Assembly (NCBI GenBank): GCA_019241915.1
Contig: JAFAWI010000136.1
Location: 1-12,255 of the forward strand
Reading direction: 5' to 3'
DNA from: Alphaproteobacteria bacterium
GTDB taxonomy: Bacteria; Pseudomonadota; Alphaproteobacteria; ATCC43930; CGMCC-115725
Length of the DNA stretch: 12,255 nucleotides
Both the position numbers and the translations under genes were made by a program. The notes under the pieces are model-generated. The model had not been told where the DNA came from, ran no database searches, and saw only the letters and a program-made list of their open reading frames with translations. Below are positions 1 to 6,254 of the stretch, one piece after another (position 1 is the first letter of the stretch; each line of letters starts with the position of its first letter).

Positions 1-291
1 CGCGAACGCCTGTCGATCCTGCGCGAGAGCGATGACGGCTTTCGCATCGCCGAGGAGGATTTGCGGCTGCGCGGCGGCGGCGAAGTGCTCGGCACGCGGC
101 AGAGCGGCTTGCCGGCGCTGCGTCTCGCCGACCTCGCCGCGCACGAGAAGCTGATCGCGGTCGCGCACGACGAGGCGCGGCTGGTGCTGGAGCGCGACCC
201 CGCACTCAAGAGCGAGCGCGGCCAGGCGCTGCGCACGCTGCTCTACCTGTTCCGGCGCGACGAAGCAGTGCAGTACCTTCGCGCGGGATAA
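1..291 (+). CDS. recG: ATP-dependent DNA helicase RecG, C-terminal end (5' truncated by window)
   Basis: The first 96 codons of the window read through in frame 1 to a TAA stop. They match the C-terminal end of RecG, the branch-migrating helicase that remodels stalled forks and Holliday junctions in the cytoplasm. The diagnostic stretch is DDGFRIAEEDLRLRGGGEVL followed by GTRQSG, which corresponds to the conserved RecG motif (RGPGELLGTRQTG in E. coli) at the end of the second helicase lobe. The remainder is the usual helical tail, rich in Arg and Leu and ending QYLRAG. The start lies outside the window, so the TTG at 61 is an internal codon and not a start. Nothing in the visible part looks damaged. 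The next gene on this strand begins 28 bases downstream but is unrelated. Confidence 0.93.
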   Translation, partial: RERLSILRESDDGFRIAEEDLRLRGGGEVLGTRQSGLPALRLADLAAHEKLIAVAHDEARLVLERDPALKSERGQALRTLLYLFRRDEAVQYLRAG

Positions 292-319
292 GGAGTGCAC
301 CGAAGGGAGCGAGTTCGCT

Positions 320-585
320 GTGAAAACGAAGCGTAAGAACCTCCCGGCTTTCGCGACCAGGCCGAAGAACGGGAATTTTGGGAGAAGCACGATTCGAGCG
401 GTTACGTCGATTGGGGTAAGGCCGAGCGCGTTCGGTTGCCCAATCTAAAGCCGTCGACCCGGTCGATTTCGCTGCGACTTCCGGTGTCGCTGCTCGAACG
501 GCTTAAGATCGAGGCGAACAAGCGCGACGTGCCATATCAGTCGCTAATCAAGATTTGGCTTGCCGAGAAGGCTGGATCGGTTTGA
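320..585 (+). pseudogene. CopG/ribbon-helix-helix antitoxin remnant, frameshifted
   Basis: A GTG at 320 preceded by a purine-rich Shine-Dalgarno-like stretch (GAAGGGAGCGAG, 302-313) opens a reading frame MKTKRKNLPAF. This matches the start of the CopG-type antitoxins found with BrnT-like toxins. Right after residue 11 the family sequence continues in another frame (355-585): DQAEEREFWEKHDSSGYVDW, then RVRLPNLKPSTRSISLRLP, then LLERLKIEANKRDVPYQSLI and KIWLAEKAGSV, ending at TGA. The second frame has a stop at 334-336 and no plausible start before the conserved region. One missing base near 350-354 (ttc gcg acc instead of ttc cgc gac cag) would restore a full-length protein of about 88 residues. 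I therefore call it a frameshifted antitoxin gene; a sequencing error would give the same picture. The region encoding the RHH strand and helices (SISLRLP onward) is intact. No toxin gene lies on either side, since recG ends 28 bases upstream and the aminotransferase starts 66 bases downstream. Confidence 0.8.
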
Positions 586-651
586 TTCCGAGTCTCGCAT
601 CGCCGCATTCATGGCGCTAAAAGGCCCGCAGAGTAGTTGGGAGGACGCCTG

Positions 652-1842
652 ATGCTGCAGATCGCCGACCGAATGACGACGCTCGGCACCGAGACCGCAT
701 TCGAGGTCTTGGCGCGAGCCAACGCGCTCGCCGCGCAGGGCAGGTCGATCATCAATCTCGGCATCGGCCAGCCCGATTTCGCCACCCCCGAGCACATCGT
801 CGAGGCCGGCCGCAAGGCGCTTGCCGACGGCCATCACGGCTACACGCCGGCCAACGGCATCCTGCCGCTGCGCGAGGCGGTGTCGGCCGACCTGCATCGC
901 CGCCACCAGGTCGAGGTCTCGCCCGACGACGTGCTGGTCGTGCCCGGCGGTAAGGTCACGATGTTCTTCGCGATCATGCTCTTCGGCGAGCCGGGCGCGG
1001 AGATCATGTACCCGAACCCCGGCTTCCCGATCTACGAAAGCGTGATCCGCTTCTCGGGCGCGGCGCCGGTGCCGATGCCGCTTTACGAGAGCGCCGGCTT
1101 CTCGTTCAGCGCCGACGAGGTGCTCGCCAAGATCACGCCGCGGACCCGTCTCATGATCATCAACACCCCGGCCAACCCGACCGGCGGCATCGTGCCCAAG
1201 AGCGAACTCAACAAGCTCGTGCGCGGGCTCAGCGACCATCCGCAGGTCGCGATCATGAGCGACGAGATTTACGGCGAAATCCTCTACGACGGCAGCGCGC
1301 ATTGGAGCTTACTGCGGTATCCGGAAATCCGCGACCGGGTGATTTTGCTCGACGGGTGGAGCAAGACCTACGCGATGACCGGCTGGCGCCTCGGCTACGG
1401 CGTCTGGCCAAAGCAGCTCTTCCCGCACGCCGAGAAGCTGGCGATCAACTGTCACTCGTGCACCAACGCAGCGACCCAGTTCGCCGGCATCGCTGCGCTC
1501 AAAGGCCCGCGCGAGCCGGTCGAGCGTATGGTCAGCGCGTTTGCCGAGCGCCGCGAATACATCGTCCAGGCGCTAAACTCGCTGCCGGGGGTACGCTGCG
1601 CCAATCCCGGCGGCGCGTTCTATACGTTTCCCAATGTCGCCGGCACCGGCTACGACGCCAAGACCCTGCAGACCGAGCTGCTCGACCAAGCCGGGGTAGC
1701 GACCATCGCCGGCACCAGCTTTGGCGCGTTCGGCGAGGACTACATCCGCATTTCCTACGCCAGCAGCCTTGCCAACCTGACCGAGGCGGTGGAGCGCATC
1801 CGGCGGTTTCTCGGCAACCTGCCGCGAGGCGGCAGCGGTTAA
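652..1842 (+). CDS. PLP-dependent class I/II aminotransferase (aspartate aminotransferase-like)
   Basis: A 396-residue fold-type I aminotransferase, the usual length for this family. Such cytoplasmic enzymes move an amino group between an amino acid and a 2-oxo acid through pyridoxal phosphate. Visible landmarks, counted from ATG 652, are NLGIGQPDF near residue 35, YTPANGILPLREAV near 69, NPTGG with the substrate/cofactor-binding Asn at 175, SDEIYGEILYDG near 203, and the Schiff-base Lys238 in WSKTYAMTGWRLGY. Near the C-terminus are GGAFYTFPNV and RISYASS, the latter carrying the carboxylate-binding Arg. I prefer ATG 652 to the upstream in-frame TTG 637 because GGGAGGA at 639-645 is a good Shine-Dalgarno sequence six bases before 652. 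Substrate cannot be fixed from sequence; aspartate, an aromatic amino acid or alanine are all possible. It precedes glnB on the same strand, but a 167-base gap with its own promoter signals separates them, so it is probably not part of the glnBA transcript. Confidence 0.9.
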   Translation: MLQIADRMTTLGTETAFEVLARANALAAQGRSIINLGIGQPDFATPEHIVEAGRKALADGHHGYTPANGILPLREAVSADLHRRHQVEVSPDDVLVVPGGKVTMFFAIMLFGEPGAEIMYPNPGFPIYESVIRFSGAAPVPMPLYESAGFSFSADEVLAKITPRTRLMIINTPANPTGGIVPKSELNKLVRGLSDHPQVAIMSDEIYGEILYDGSAHWSLLRYPEIRDRVILLDGWSKTYAMTGWRLGYGVWPKQLFPHAEKLAINCHSCTNAATQFAGIAALKGPREPVERMVSAFAERREYIVQALNSLPGVRCANPGGAFYTFPNVAGTGYDAKTLQTELLDQAGVATIAGTSFGAFGEDYIRISYASSLANLTEAVERIRRFLGNLPRGGSG

Positions 1843-1858
1843 GGCTCGGCCTTGTGTC

Positions 1859-1875
1859 TGCCTAAAGATTAGGCA
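1859..1875. promoter_or_regulatory. 17-bp dyad TGCC-N9-GGCA, NtrC-like enhancer candidate for glnB
   Basis: TGCCTAAAGATTAGGCA is a perfect inverted repeat of seven bases around AGA. It lies in the gap between the aminotransferase and glnB, 17 bases after the aminotransferase stop. Its TGC...GCA ends, 17-base length and A/T-rich centre resemble the classical NtrC site (TGCACC-N5-GGTGCA). Its centre (1867) is about 107 bases upstream of the start predicted from the sigma-54 element at 1948-1963, a normal NtrC enhancer position. There is no U-rich run after it, so it is not a terminator. Assignment to NtrC is inference. Confidence 0.55.
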
Positions 1876-1947
1876 TTACTGCCGCTCGCGGTGCCCGCTG
1901 TCGCGGCGGCGGCAGGCTGTTATCGGCTTCGCGGCCATTTCCGCCGC

Positions 1948-1963
1948 TGGCATGGGTTATGCT
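1948..1963 (+). promoter_or_regulatory. Sigma-54 (-24/-12) promoter candidate for glnB-glnA
   Basis: TGGCATGGGTTATGCT has GG at 1949-1950 and GC at 1961-1962 with exactly ten bases between, as sigma-54 requires. Against the consensus TGGCACG-N4-TTGCT it differs at two positions. The predicted transcription start is near 1974, giving a leader of about 36 bases before the glnB ATG. NtrC/sigma-54 control of glnBA is well known in alphaproteobacteria, and the dyad at 1859-1875 sits at the right distance to be its enhancer. Confidence 0.65.
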
Positions 1964-2009
1964 CAGTCGGGTGACGACGCCGGGCATCGCGCTTGGGGAG
2001 ACCGTTTGA

Positions 2010-2348
2010 ATGAAAAAGGTCGAGGCGATCATCAAGCCCTTCAAGCTTGATGAGGTGAAGGAAGCCCTGCACGAGGTCGGCATCAAGGGAATCACGGTGG
2101 TTGAGGCCAAGGGTTTTGGCCGGCAGAAGGGACATACCGAGCTCTATCGCGGAGCGGAATACGTCGTGGACTTCCTGCCCAAGGTGAAGATCGAGGTCGT
2201 GATGGAGGATTCGATGGTCGAACGCGCCGTCGAGGCGATCATGCAGTCGGCTCATACCGGCCGCATCGGCGACGGCAAAATCTTCGTGTCCAGCATCGAC
2301 GAGGCAATCCGTATCCGCACCGGCGAACGCGGCGCCGACGCCATTTGA
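2010..2348 (+). CDS. glnB: Nitrogen regulatory protein PII (GlnB)
   Basis: A 112-residue PII protein of standard length that starts MKKVEAIIKPFKLDEVKEAL. PII trimers bind ATP or ADP and 2-oxoglutarate and report carbon/nitrogen status to targets such as NtrB, GlnE and sometimes AmtB. The T-loop ELYRGAEYVVDF carries Tyr51, the site uridylylated by GlnD. The B-loop TGRIGDGKIFV has Thr83, Gly84, Arg85, Gly87, Gly89 and Lys90, and the C-loop has Arg101 and Arg103. All key residues are present. GGGGAG at 1995-2000 is a ribosome binding site, nine bases from the ATG. glnA follows after 57 bases with no terminator between, so the two are probably one transcript driven by the sigma-54 element upstream. 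It is called GlnB rather than GlnK because it is linked to glnA and not to amtB. Confidence 0.97.
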   Translation: MKKVEAIIKPFKLDEVKEALHEVGIKGITVVEAKGFGRQKGHTELYRGAEYVVDFLPKVKIEVVMEDSMVERAVEAIMQSAHTGRIGDGKIFVSSIDEAIRIRTGERGADAI

Positions 2349-2405
2349 ACCCGCGGCCCCGCATTCCCAGCAACCCCACCCGCTCAACCAGCAGGAACGA
2401 CGACG

Positions 2406-3815
2406 ATGGCTGATACAGATAAGGTCATGGCGCTGATCAAGGAGCACGAAGTCAAATACGTCGACTTCCGCTTCACCGACCCGCGCGGCAAGTGGCAGCA
2501 CCTGGCCCACCACGTGCGCACGATCAATCCCGATTTTCTCACCGGGGGCGTGATGTTCGACGGCTCGTCGATCGCCGGCTGGAAGGCGATCAACGAGTCG
2601 GACATGCTGCTGATGCCCGATTGTGCGACAGCGGTGCTCGACCCGTTCGCCGCGCAACCGTCGCTGATCCTGTTCTGCGACGTGCACGAGCCGCTGACCG
2701 GCCAGCCCTACGCACGCGACCCGCGGTCGACGGCCAAAAAGGCCGAGGCCTATCTCGTCTCGTCCGGTATCGGCGACACCGCCTATTTCGGCCCCGAGGC
2801 CGAGTTCTTCATCTTTGACGACGTGCGCTACGAATCGACGATGAACGCCGCTTCGTATTTTATCGACAGCGAGGAAGGGCCCTGGGTCACGGCCAAGCAG
2901 TATCCGGACGGGAATACCGGGCACCGGCCGCCGATCAAGGGCGGCTATTTTCCGGTGCCGCCGGTCGACGGCCAGTCGGACATCCGCGCCGAGATGCTGT
3001 CCATTATGGCCGATATGGGCCTCAAGGTCGAAAAGCACCACCACGAGGTGGCGCCGTCGCAGGCCGAACTCGGCAACGAGTTCGACACGCTGGTCAAGAC
3101 AGCCGACGGCATGCAGATCTACAAATACGTCGTGCACAATGTCGCGCACCAGTACGGCAAGACGGCGACGTTTATGCCGAAGCCGATCAAGGGCGATAAC
3201 GGGTCGGGGATGCACACGCATCAGTCGATCTGGAAGAGCGAGCGGCCCTCTTTTGCCGGCAACCTCTACGCCGACCTCAGCGAAACCGCGCTCTACTACA
3301 TCGGCGGCATCATCAAGCATGCCAAGGCTATCAACGCCTTCACCAATCCGACGACGAACAGCTACAAGCGCCTTATTCCCGGGTTCGAGGCGCCGGTACT
3401 GTTGGCCTATTCCGCACGCAACCGCTCGGCCTCATGCCGCATCCCGATTGTCTCCAGCCCGAAAGCGAAGCGCGTCGAGGTGCGTTTCCCCGACCCGGCC
3501 TGCAACCCCTATCTCGGCTTTGCCGCGATGTTGATGGCCGGACTCGACGGCATCCAGAACAAGCTCCATCCGGGAGAGCCGATGGACAAGAACCTCTACG
3601 ATCTGCCGCCGGAAGAGCTGAAGGATGTGCCGACCGTCTGCGGCTCGTTGCGCGAGGCATTGGGCGCGCTCGAGGTCGACCACGCCTTCCTCACCAAGGG
3701 CGACGTCTTCACCCGCGATCAGATCGAGAGCTACATCGAGCTGAAATGGGAAGAGGTCTATAACTTCGAGCACACCCCGCACCCGGTCGAGTTCCAGATG
3801 TACTACTCGGTCTGA
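2406..3815 (+). CDS. glnA: Glutamine synthetase type I
   Basis: A 469-residue type I glutamine synthetase, the ATP-dependent cytoplasmic dodecamer that makes glutamine from glutamate and ammonium. The sequence runs without interruption through DGSSIAGWKAINESD in the N-terminal beta-grasp domain, the metal-binding YFGPEAEFFIFDDV, HHEVAPSQAELG, the nucleotide-binding NGSGMHTHQSIW, and the catalytic NRSASCRIPIV with RVEVRFPDP. The adenylylation loop MDKNLYDLPPEE carries Tyr398, so the enzyme should be under GlnE control, with GlnB as the signal. The C-terminus HPVEFQMYYSV is typical of the family. A modest ribosome binding site (AGGAACGA) precedes ATG 2406. The gene is the second of the glnBA pair and ends 20 bases before a strong hairpin terminator. 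Confidence 0.98.
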   Translation: MADTDKVMALIKEHEVKYVDFRFTDPRGKWQHLAHHVRTINPDFLTGGVMFDGSSIAGWKAINESDMLLMPDCATAVLDPFAAQPSLILFCDVHEPLTGQPYARDPRSTAKKAEAYLVSSGIGDTAYFGPEAEFFIFDDVRYESTMNAASYFIDSEEGPWVTAKQYPDGNTGHRPPIKGGYFPVPPVDGQSDIRAEMLSIMADMGLKVEKHHHEVAPSQAELGNEFDTLVKTADGMQIYKYVVHNVAHQYGKTATFMPKPIKGDNGSGMHTHQSIWKSERPSFAGNLYADLSETALYYIGGIIKHAKAINAFTNPTTNSYKRLIPGFEAPVLLAYSARNRSASCRIPIVSSPKAKRVEVRFPDPACNPYLGFAAMLMAGLDGIQNKLHPGEPMDKNLYDLPPEELKDVPTVCGSLREALGALEVDHAFLTKGDVFTRDQIESYIELKWEEVYNFEHTPHPVEFQMYYSV

Positions 3816-3835
3816 CCGGCGCTGTTCTTCGACGC

Positions 3836-3865
3836 GAAAAGGCCGGGCGGTGGCCCGGCCTTTTC
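3836..3865. terminator. Bidirectional hairpin terminator between glnA and the kinase/phosphatase gene
   Basis: GAAAAGGCCGGGC (3836-3848), a four-base loop GGTG, then GCCCGGCCTTTTC (3853-3865) form a perfect 13-bp stem with A-run and T-run edges. Transcripts from either side would end in a U-rich tract, so it can terminate glnA on the plus strand and the convergent gene ending at 3880 on the minus strand. Confidence 0.9.
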
Positions 3866-3879
3866 ATTTTCCCCGCCCT

Positions 3880-5637
3880 CTAGTGGCGCAGCAGCAGCGA
3901 GGCGGCGAGCGCCGCGGCCAGCAGGGCCGAGATCGCCTGCCATACCCGCACCGGGGCGCGCTCATAGAGCGTGCGCGGCCGCTGCGCCGGGGCCGCGTCG
4001 CGCGCGGGGCCTGCTTCCATCTCAACCGCGAATTCGGTCATGTCGCGAAACCGTTTCGCCGGGTCGATCGCGATCGCGCGGCCGATCGTCGCCTGCACCC
4101 AGGCCGGCAAGTCGGGCCGCAGCTCGGAAAGGTCGAGCGGACGCGAGCGGCGCGGCGGGCTGACCGCGTCTGCGTTGGCGTACGGGTACTGGCGCGTGAA
4201 CCCGCGGAACATCGTCACGCCGAGCGCGAAGATGTCGGTCGCCTCGTTGCCGGCCTCGCCCTCCGCCATTTCCGGCGCCATGTATGCAAGCGTGCCCGGG
4301 ATGTTTTCGGCCGGAAACTCCTCGAGCCCAGGCACGCGCACGACGCCGAGGTCGATCAGCTTCAATGAGCCGCCGCCTTCGAGAATGACGTTGTCCGGCT
4401 TGATGTCGCGGTGGATGATCCCGTCGCGGTGCAGCGCCGCCACTGCCCGCGCCAGCTTGACCGCGATGTTGCGTCCCTCCTCCAGACCGACCTGCGGGCT
4501 GCGCGCCAGCCGCGCCTCCAGCAGCTCCCCCGAATAGAGCGGCATCACCGTGTAGAGGCAGGTCTGGCGCCCTGGCGGCAGCTCGATGACTCGGCCGACC
4601 CAGGGATTGTGGACGCGCGCACCGACCCACGCTTCGCGCACAAAGGCGGAGCGGAACGCCTCGATGCTGGCGATCTGTGGCTTCGGAAACTTGATCGCGA
4701 CCTCGCCGCCCTCGATCTCGTCCGCCGCCGCGAACAGCCGACTGTAGCGCCCGTCCGAGATCAGCGCCTTGAGCAGAAACCCGTCGATCGTCTCTCCGCC
4801 GCTCGGCGCCGCGACGATCGGCAGCCGCCGGATGCCGGCGCTGATGTCGCCCGAGCCGGGCGCCGGCAGTCCCACGACATCGAGCACCAACGCGGTCGTG
4901 TTGTCGGTGCCGCCGGCCTCCAACGCTGCATTGACCAGCGCGCTGGCCGTATCTTCCGGCGCCGAGCGGTCGCGCAGGATCTCGGCGATGCCGTCGTCAG
5001 CGAGAAATCCGTGCACCCCGTCGCTGCACAGCAGGAAACGGTCGTGCAACGCCACCGGCTGCGTCGCGTAGTCGAGCCGCACCTCCGGCTCGACCCCGAG
5101 CGCGCGGGTTAAGGTGTGCGATCGCCCGCCCTCCTCCTGCCGCACATGATCGACCGTCAGGCAGGTCAGGCGGCTGCCACTTAGCCGGTAGGCGCGCGTG
5201 TCGCCGACATGCAGCAGATGCGCGACCCGGCCGCGCAGCACCAGCGCCGTAAAGGTGCAGCCGAGTCCGGTGATCGCCGGATCCTGCCGTCCCATCCCGT
5301 TGACCCAGCTGTTGAGCGAGCTGACGATGCGCGCGCCCGCGCGCTGCACCTCCATCGTCTCGGGCAGGTCGCAGAACCCGTCGAGAAAGCCGCGGACCGC
5401 GGTCTCCGCGGCGATGCGGCCGCCTTTGGCACCGCCGATCCCGTCGGCGATCGCGGCAATCACCTCCTGGCGCGGCTCCGGCAGCTCGGCCCCGAACAGC
5501 GCGCCGGCAAAATCCTCGTTGGCTTTGCGCGGGCCGGTCTTCGACGCGAAGCCGACGATGGCGCGAACCCCGGCCTGGGCGGCCGCGGGGGCCGCGACGG
5601 CTTCCGTTGCGCCTGCCGCCGCCGGCGCGGAGCTCAT
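3880..5637 (-). CDS. Bifunctional PP2C-type phosphatase / Ser-Thr protein kinase, C-terminally membrane-anchored
   Basis: A 585-residue fusion. Residues about 25-257 are a PP2C phosphatase with the metal-binding acidic residues: NED (Glu41-Asp42), ADGIGG (Asp65-Gly66), LHVGDTRAY (143-150), CSDGVHG (Asp206-Gly207) and GGTDNTTALV (Asp245-Asn246). Residues about 285-540 are a Hanks-type kinase: VAIK with Lys316, Glu335 in helix C, the catalytic loop HRDIKPDN (Asp411, Asn416), DLG instead of DFG at 429-431, and MAPEM at 453-457. The glycine loop is degenerate (LISDGRYSRLF). Residues about 565-582 (VWQAISALLAAALAASLLL) form one hydrophobic helix at the very end, so the enzyme is probably tail-anchored with both catalytic domains in the cytoplasm. 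A GAGG stands eight bases before ATG 5637. Similar phosphatase-kinase fusions lie beside nitrate transport and nitrite reductase genes in pseudomonads. Here the neighbours are glnBA and an Amt channel, which supports a role in nitrogen control; the substrates are unknown. Confidence 0.9.
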   Translation of the reverse strand: MSSAPAAAGATEAVAAPAAAQAGVRAIVGFASKTGPRKANEDFAGALFGAELPEPRQEVIAAIADGIGGAKGGRIAAETAVRGFLDGFCDLPETMEVQRAGARIVSSLNSWVNGMGRQDPAITGLGCTFTALVLRGRVAHLLHVGDTRAYRLSGSRLTCLTVDHVRQEEGGRSHTLTRALGVEPEVRLDYATQPVALHDRFLLCSDGVHGFLADDGIAEILRDRSAPEDTASALVNAALEAGGTDNTTALVLDVVGLPAPGSGDISAGIRRLPIVAAPSGGETIDGFLLKALISDGRYSRLFAAADEIEGGEVAIKFPKPQIASIEAFRSAFVREAWVGARVHNPWVGRVIELPPGRQTCLYTVMPLYSGELLEARLARSPQVGLEEGRNIAVKLARAVAALHRDGIIHRDIKPDNVILEGGGSLKLIDLGVVRVPGLEEFPAENIPGTLAYMAPEMAEGEAGNEATDIFALGVTMFRGFTRQYPYANADAVSPPRRSRPLDLSELRPDLPAWVQATIGRAIAIDPAKRFRDMTEFAVEMEAGPARDAAPAQRPRTLYERAPVRVWQAISALLAAALAASLLLRH

Positions 5638-5694
5638 CGGCGCGCCTCGCCTAATCCGACAAATGCTGCAACGGCTATAATCGCATCAGCTGAA

Positions 5695-5711
5695 TGCCTA
5701 AAAACTAGGCA
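5695..5711. promoter_or_regulatory. 17-bp dyad TGCC-N9-GGCA, second copy, upstream of the kinase/phosphatase gene
   Basis: TGCCTAAAAACTAGGCA is nearly identical to the copy before glnB, with the six outer bases on each side the same and the same spacing. It lies 58 bases upstream of the minus-strand kinase/phosphatase start and 47 bases after the stop of the small exported protein gene, in non-coding DNA. No good sigma-54 element lies between it and the kinase start. It could act on the kinase gene with another sigma factor, or as a distant enhancer for the amt promoter about 450 bases away. Confidence 0.5.
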
Positions 5712-5757
5712 CTGGCCGAGCAAAGCCGAAAGCGAATGCCGCGGTGCCACCGCCGCC

Positions 5758-6111
5758 TCACTCCGGCTTGCAGACGTAGTGGAGAAAATACCCGCCGGTA
5801 CTCGACACATTGCGCACCTGCAAGACTCCGGTCGCGCGTTCGAGATCGAGCCAGCCTTGCTTGGGGTCGCGCCAGTGGACCGATTTTTCGCTGATCGTCG
5901 CGGGAATCGCGTCGACCGTGCTGCGGTCGAAGTCGATCATGATCGACCAGCTCGCGCCACCGGTGGGGTTGACGCAATGCAGGCGCAACTGGCCGCCTTC
6001 CGCAGCCTCGGCGCGCGCCGCCAGGGCCAAACCGGCCCACACCAGCAACAGCCTCCAGCCGAACCCGATCGCGGCAGGCAGACCGGATGGTTTCCGCCGC
6101 TCGATCAACAC
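5758..6111 (-). CDS. Small exported protein of unknown function
   Basis: I do not recognise a named family with certainty. The frame is open further upstream, but GTG 6111 is the likeliest start: it gives a 117-residue protein with a good export signal (basic IERRK, hydrophobic LLLVWAGLALAA around residues 21-32, ARAEAA cleavage near 37). It also leaves the upstream DNA free for the divergent amt promoter. The ribosome binding site is weak (GGGGG a few bases upstream). The mature part, about 80 residues, reads as beta-strands: LRLHCVNPTGGASWSIMIDF, then a variable middle, and NVSSTGGYFLHYVCKPE at the end. Two cysteines (46 and 114) could form a disulfide, consistent with a periplasmic protein. 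It resembles short secreted hypothetical proteins that I recall from other alphaproteobacteria with a C-terminal SSTGGYFL motif. It lies upstream of the kinase/phosphatase in the same direction, 120 bases away, and divergent from the ammonium channel. Confidence 0.65.
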   Translation of the reverse strand: MLIERRKPSGLPAAIGFGWRLLLVWAGLALAARAEAAEGGQLRLHCVNPTGGASWSIMIDFDRSTVDAIPATISEKSVHWRDPKQGWLDLERATGVLQVRNVSSTGGYFLHYVCKPE

Positions 6112-6133
6112 AGATGGCCCCCGCGCATCGCGC

Positions 6134-6150
6134 TGCCCGGCAAACAGGCA
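6134..6150. promoter_or_regulatory. 17-bp dyad TGCC-N9-GGCA, weak copy overlapping the amt promoter
   Basis: TGCCCGGCAAACAGGCA keeps the outer TGCC and GGCA at the same nine-base spacing but lacks the inner TA...TA symmetry. It overlaps the GG of the sigma-54 element at 6147-6148. In that position a bound protein would more likely block than activate. The match may be fortuitous. Confidence 0.25.
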
Positions 6151-6160
6151 CGCTTCTTGC
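6146..6160 (+). promoter_or_regulatory. Sigma-54 (-24/-12) promoter for the ammonium channel gene
   Basis: AGGCACGCTTCTTGC matches the core consensus GGCACG-N4-TTGC at every specified base; only the first T of TGGCACG is replaced by A. GG is at 6147-6148 and GC at 6159-6160, ten bases apart. The predicted start is near 6172, giving a leader of about 83 bases before ATG 6255. Nitrogen-controlled sigma-54 promoters before amtB genes are well established. The element lies in the divergent gap, outside the exported-protein gene if that begins at 6111. Confidence 0.75.
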
Positions 6161-6254
6161 CTCTTCACCCCATCGATCGGCACGCTTGTCGAAAACCGGC
6201 TCTCAGCGGGGGACTTCGGCATCAGGGTCGGGATTAAAAATGACGAGGTGGAGA

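Noticed and set aside
544..1302. 252-codon minus-strand frame opposite the aminotransferase
   Set aside because: Rich in Arg, His, Asp and Val in the pattern of an antisense frame of a GC-rich gene, with no recognisable domain; the plus-strand gene is unmistakable.
1841..1853. AAGGC-TCG-GCCTT hairpin at the aminotransferase stop
   Set aside because: Five-base stem overlapping the stop codon and without a U-run; too weak to call a terminator.
1920..3320. 466-codon minus-strand frame opposite glnB and glnA
   Set aside because: Covers two highly conserved genes and the sigma-54 promoter; composition is that of an antisense shadow.
5676..5681. TATAAT on the plus strand between the kinase gene and the exported-protein gene
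   Set aside because: It points toward a region with no plus-strand gene and has no -35 partner.
5705..6151. Minus-strand frame overlapping the small exported protein
   Set aside because: Arg-rich, no signal peptide or conserved pattern; the alternative frame at 5758-6111 has both.
6178..6193. Second GGCACGCTTG stretch, resembling a sigma-54 -24 element
   Set aside because: There is no GC at the required ten-base distance (GA instead), and the element at 6146-6160 fits far better.
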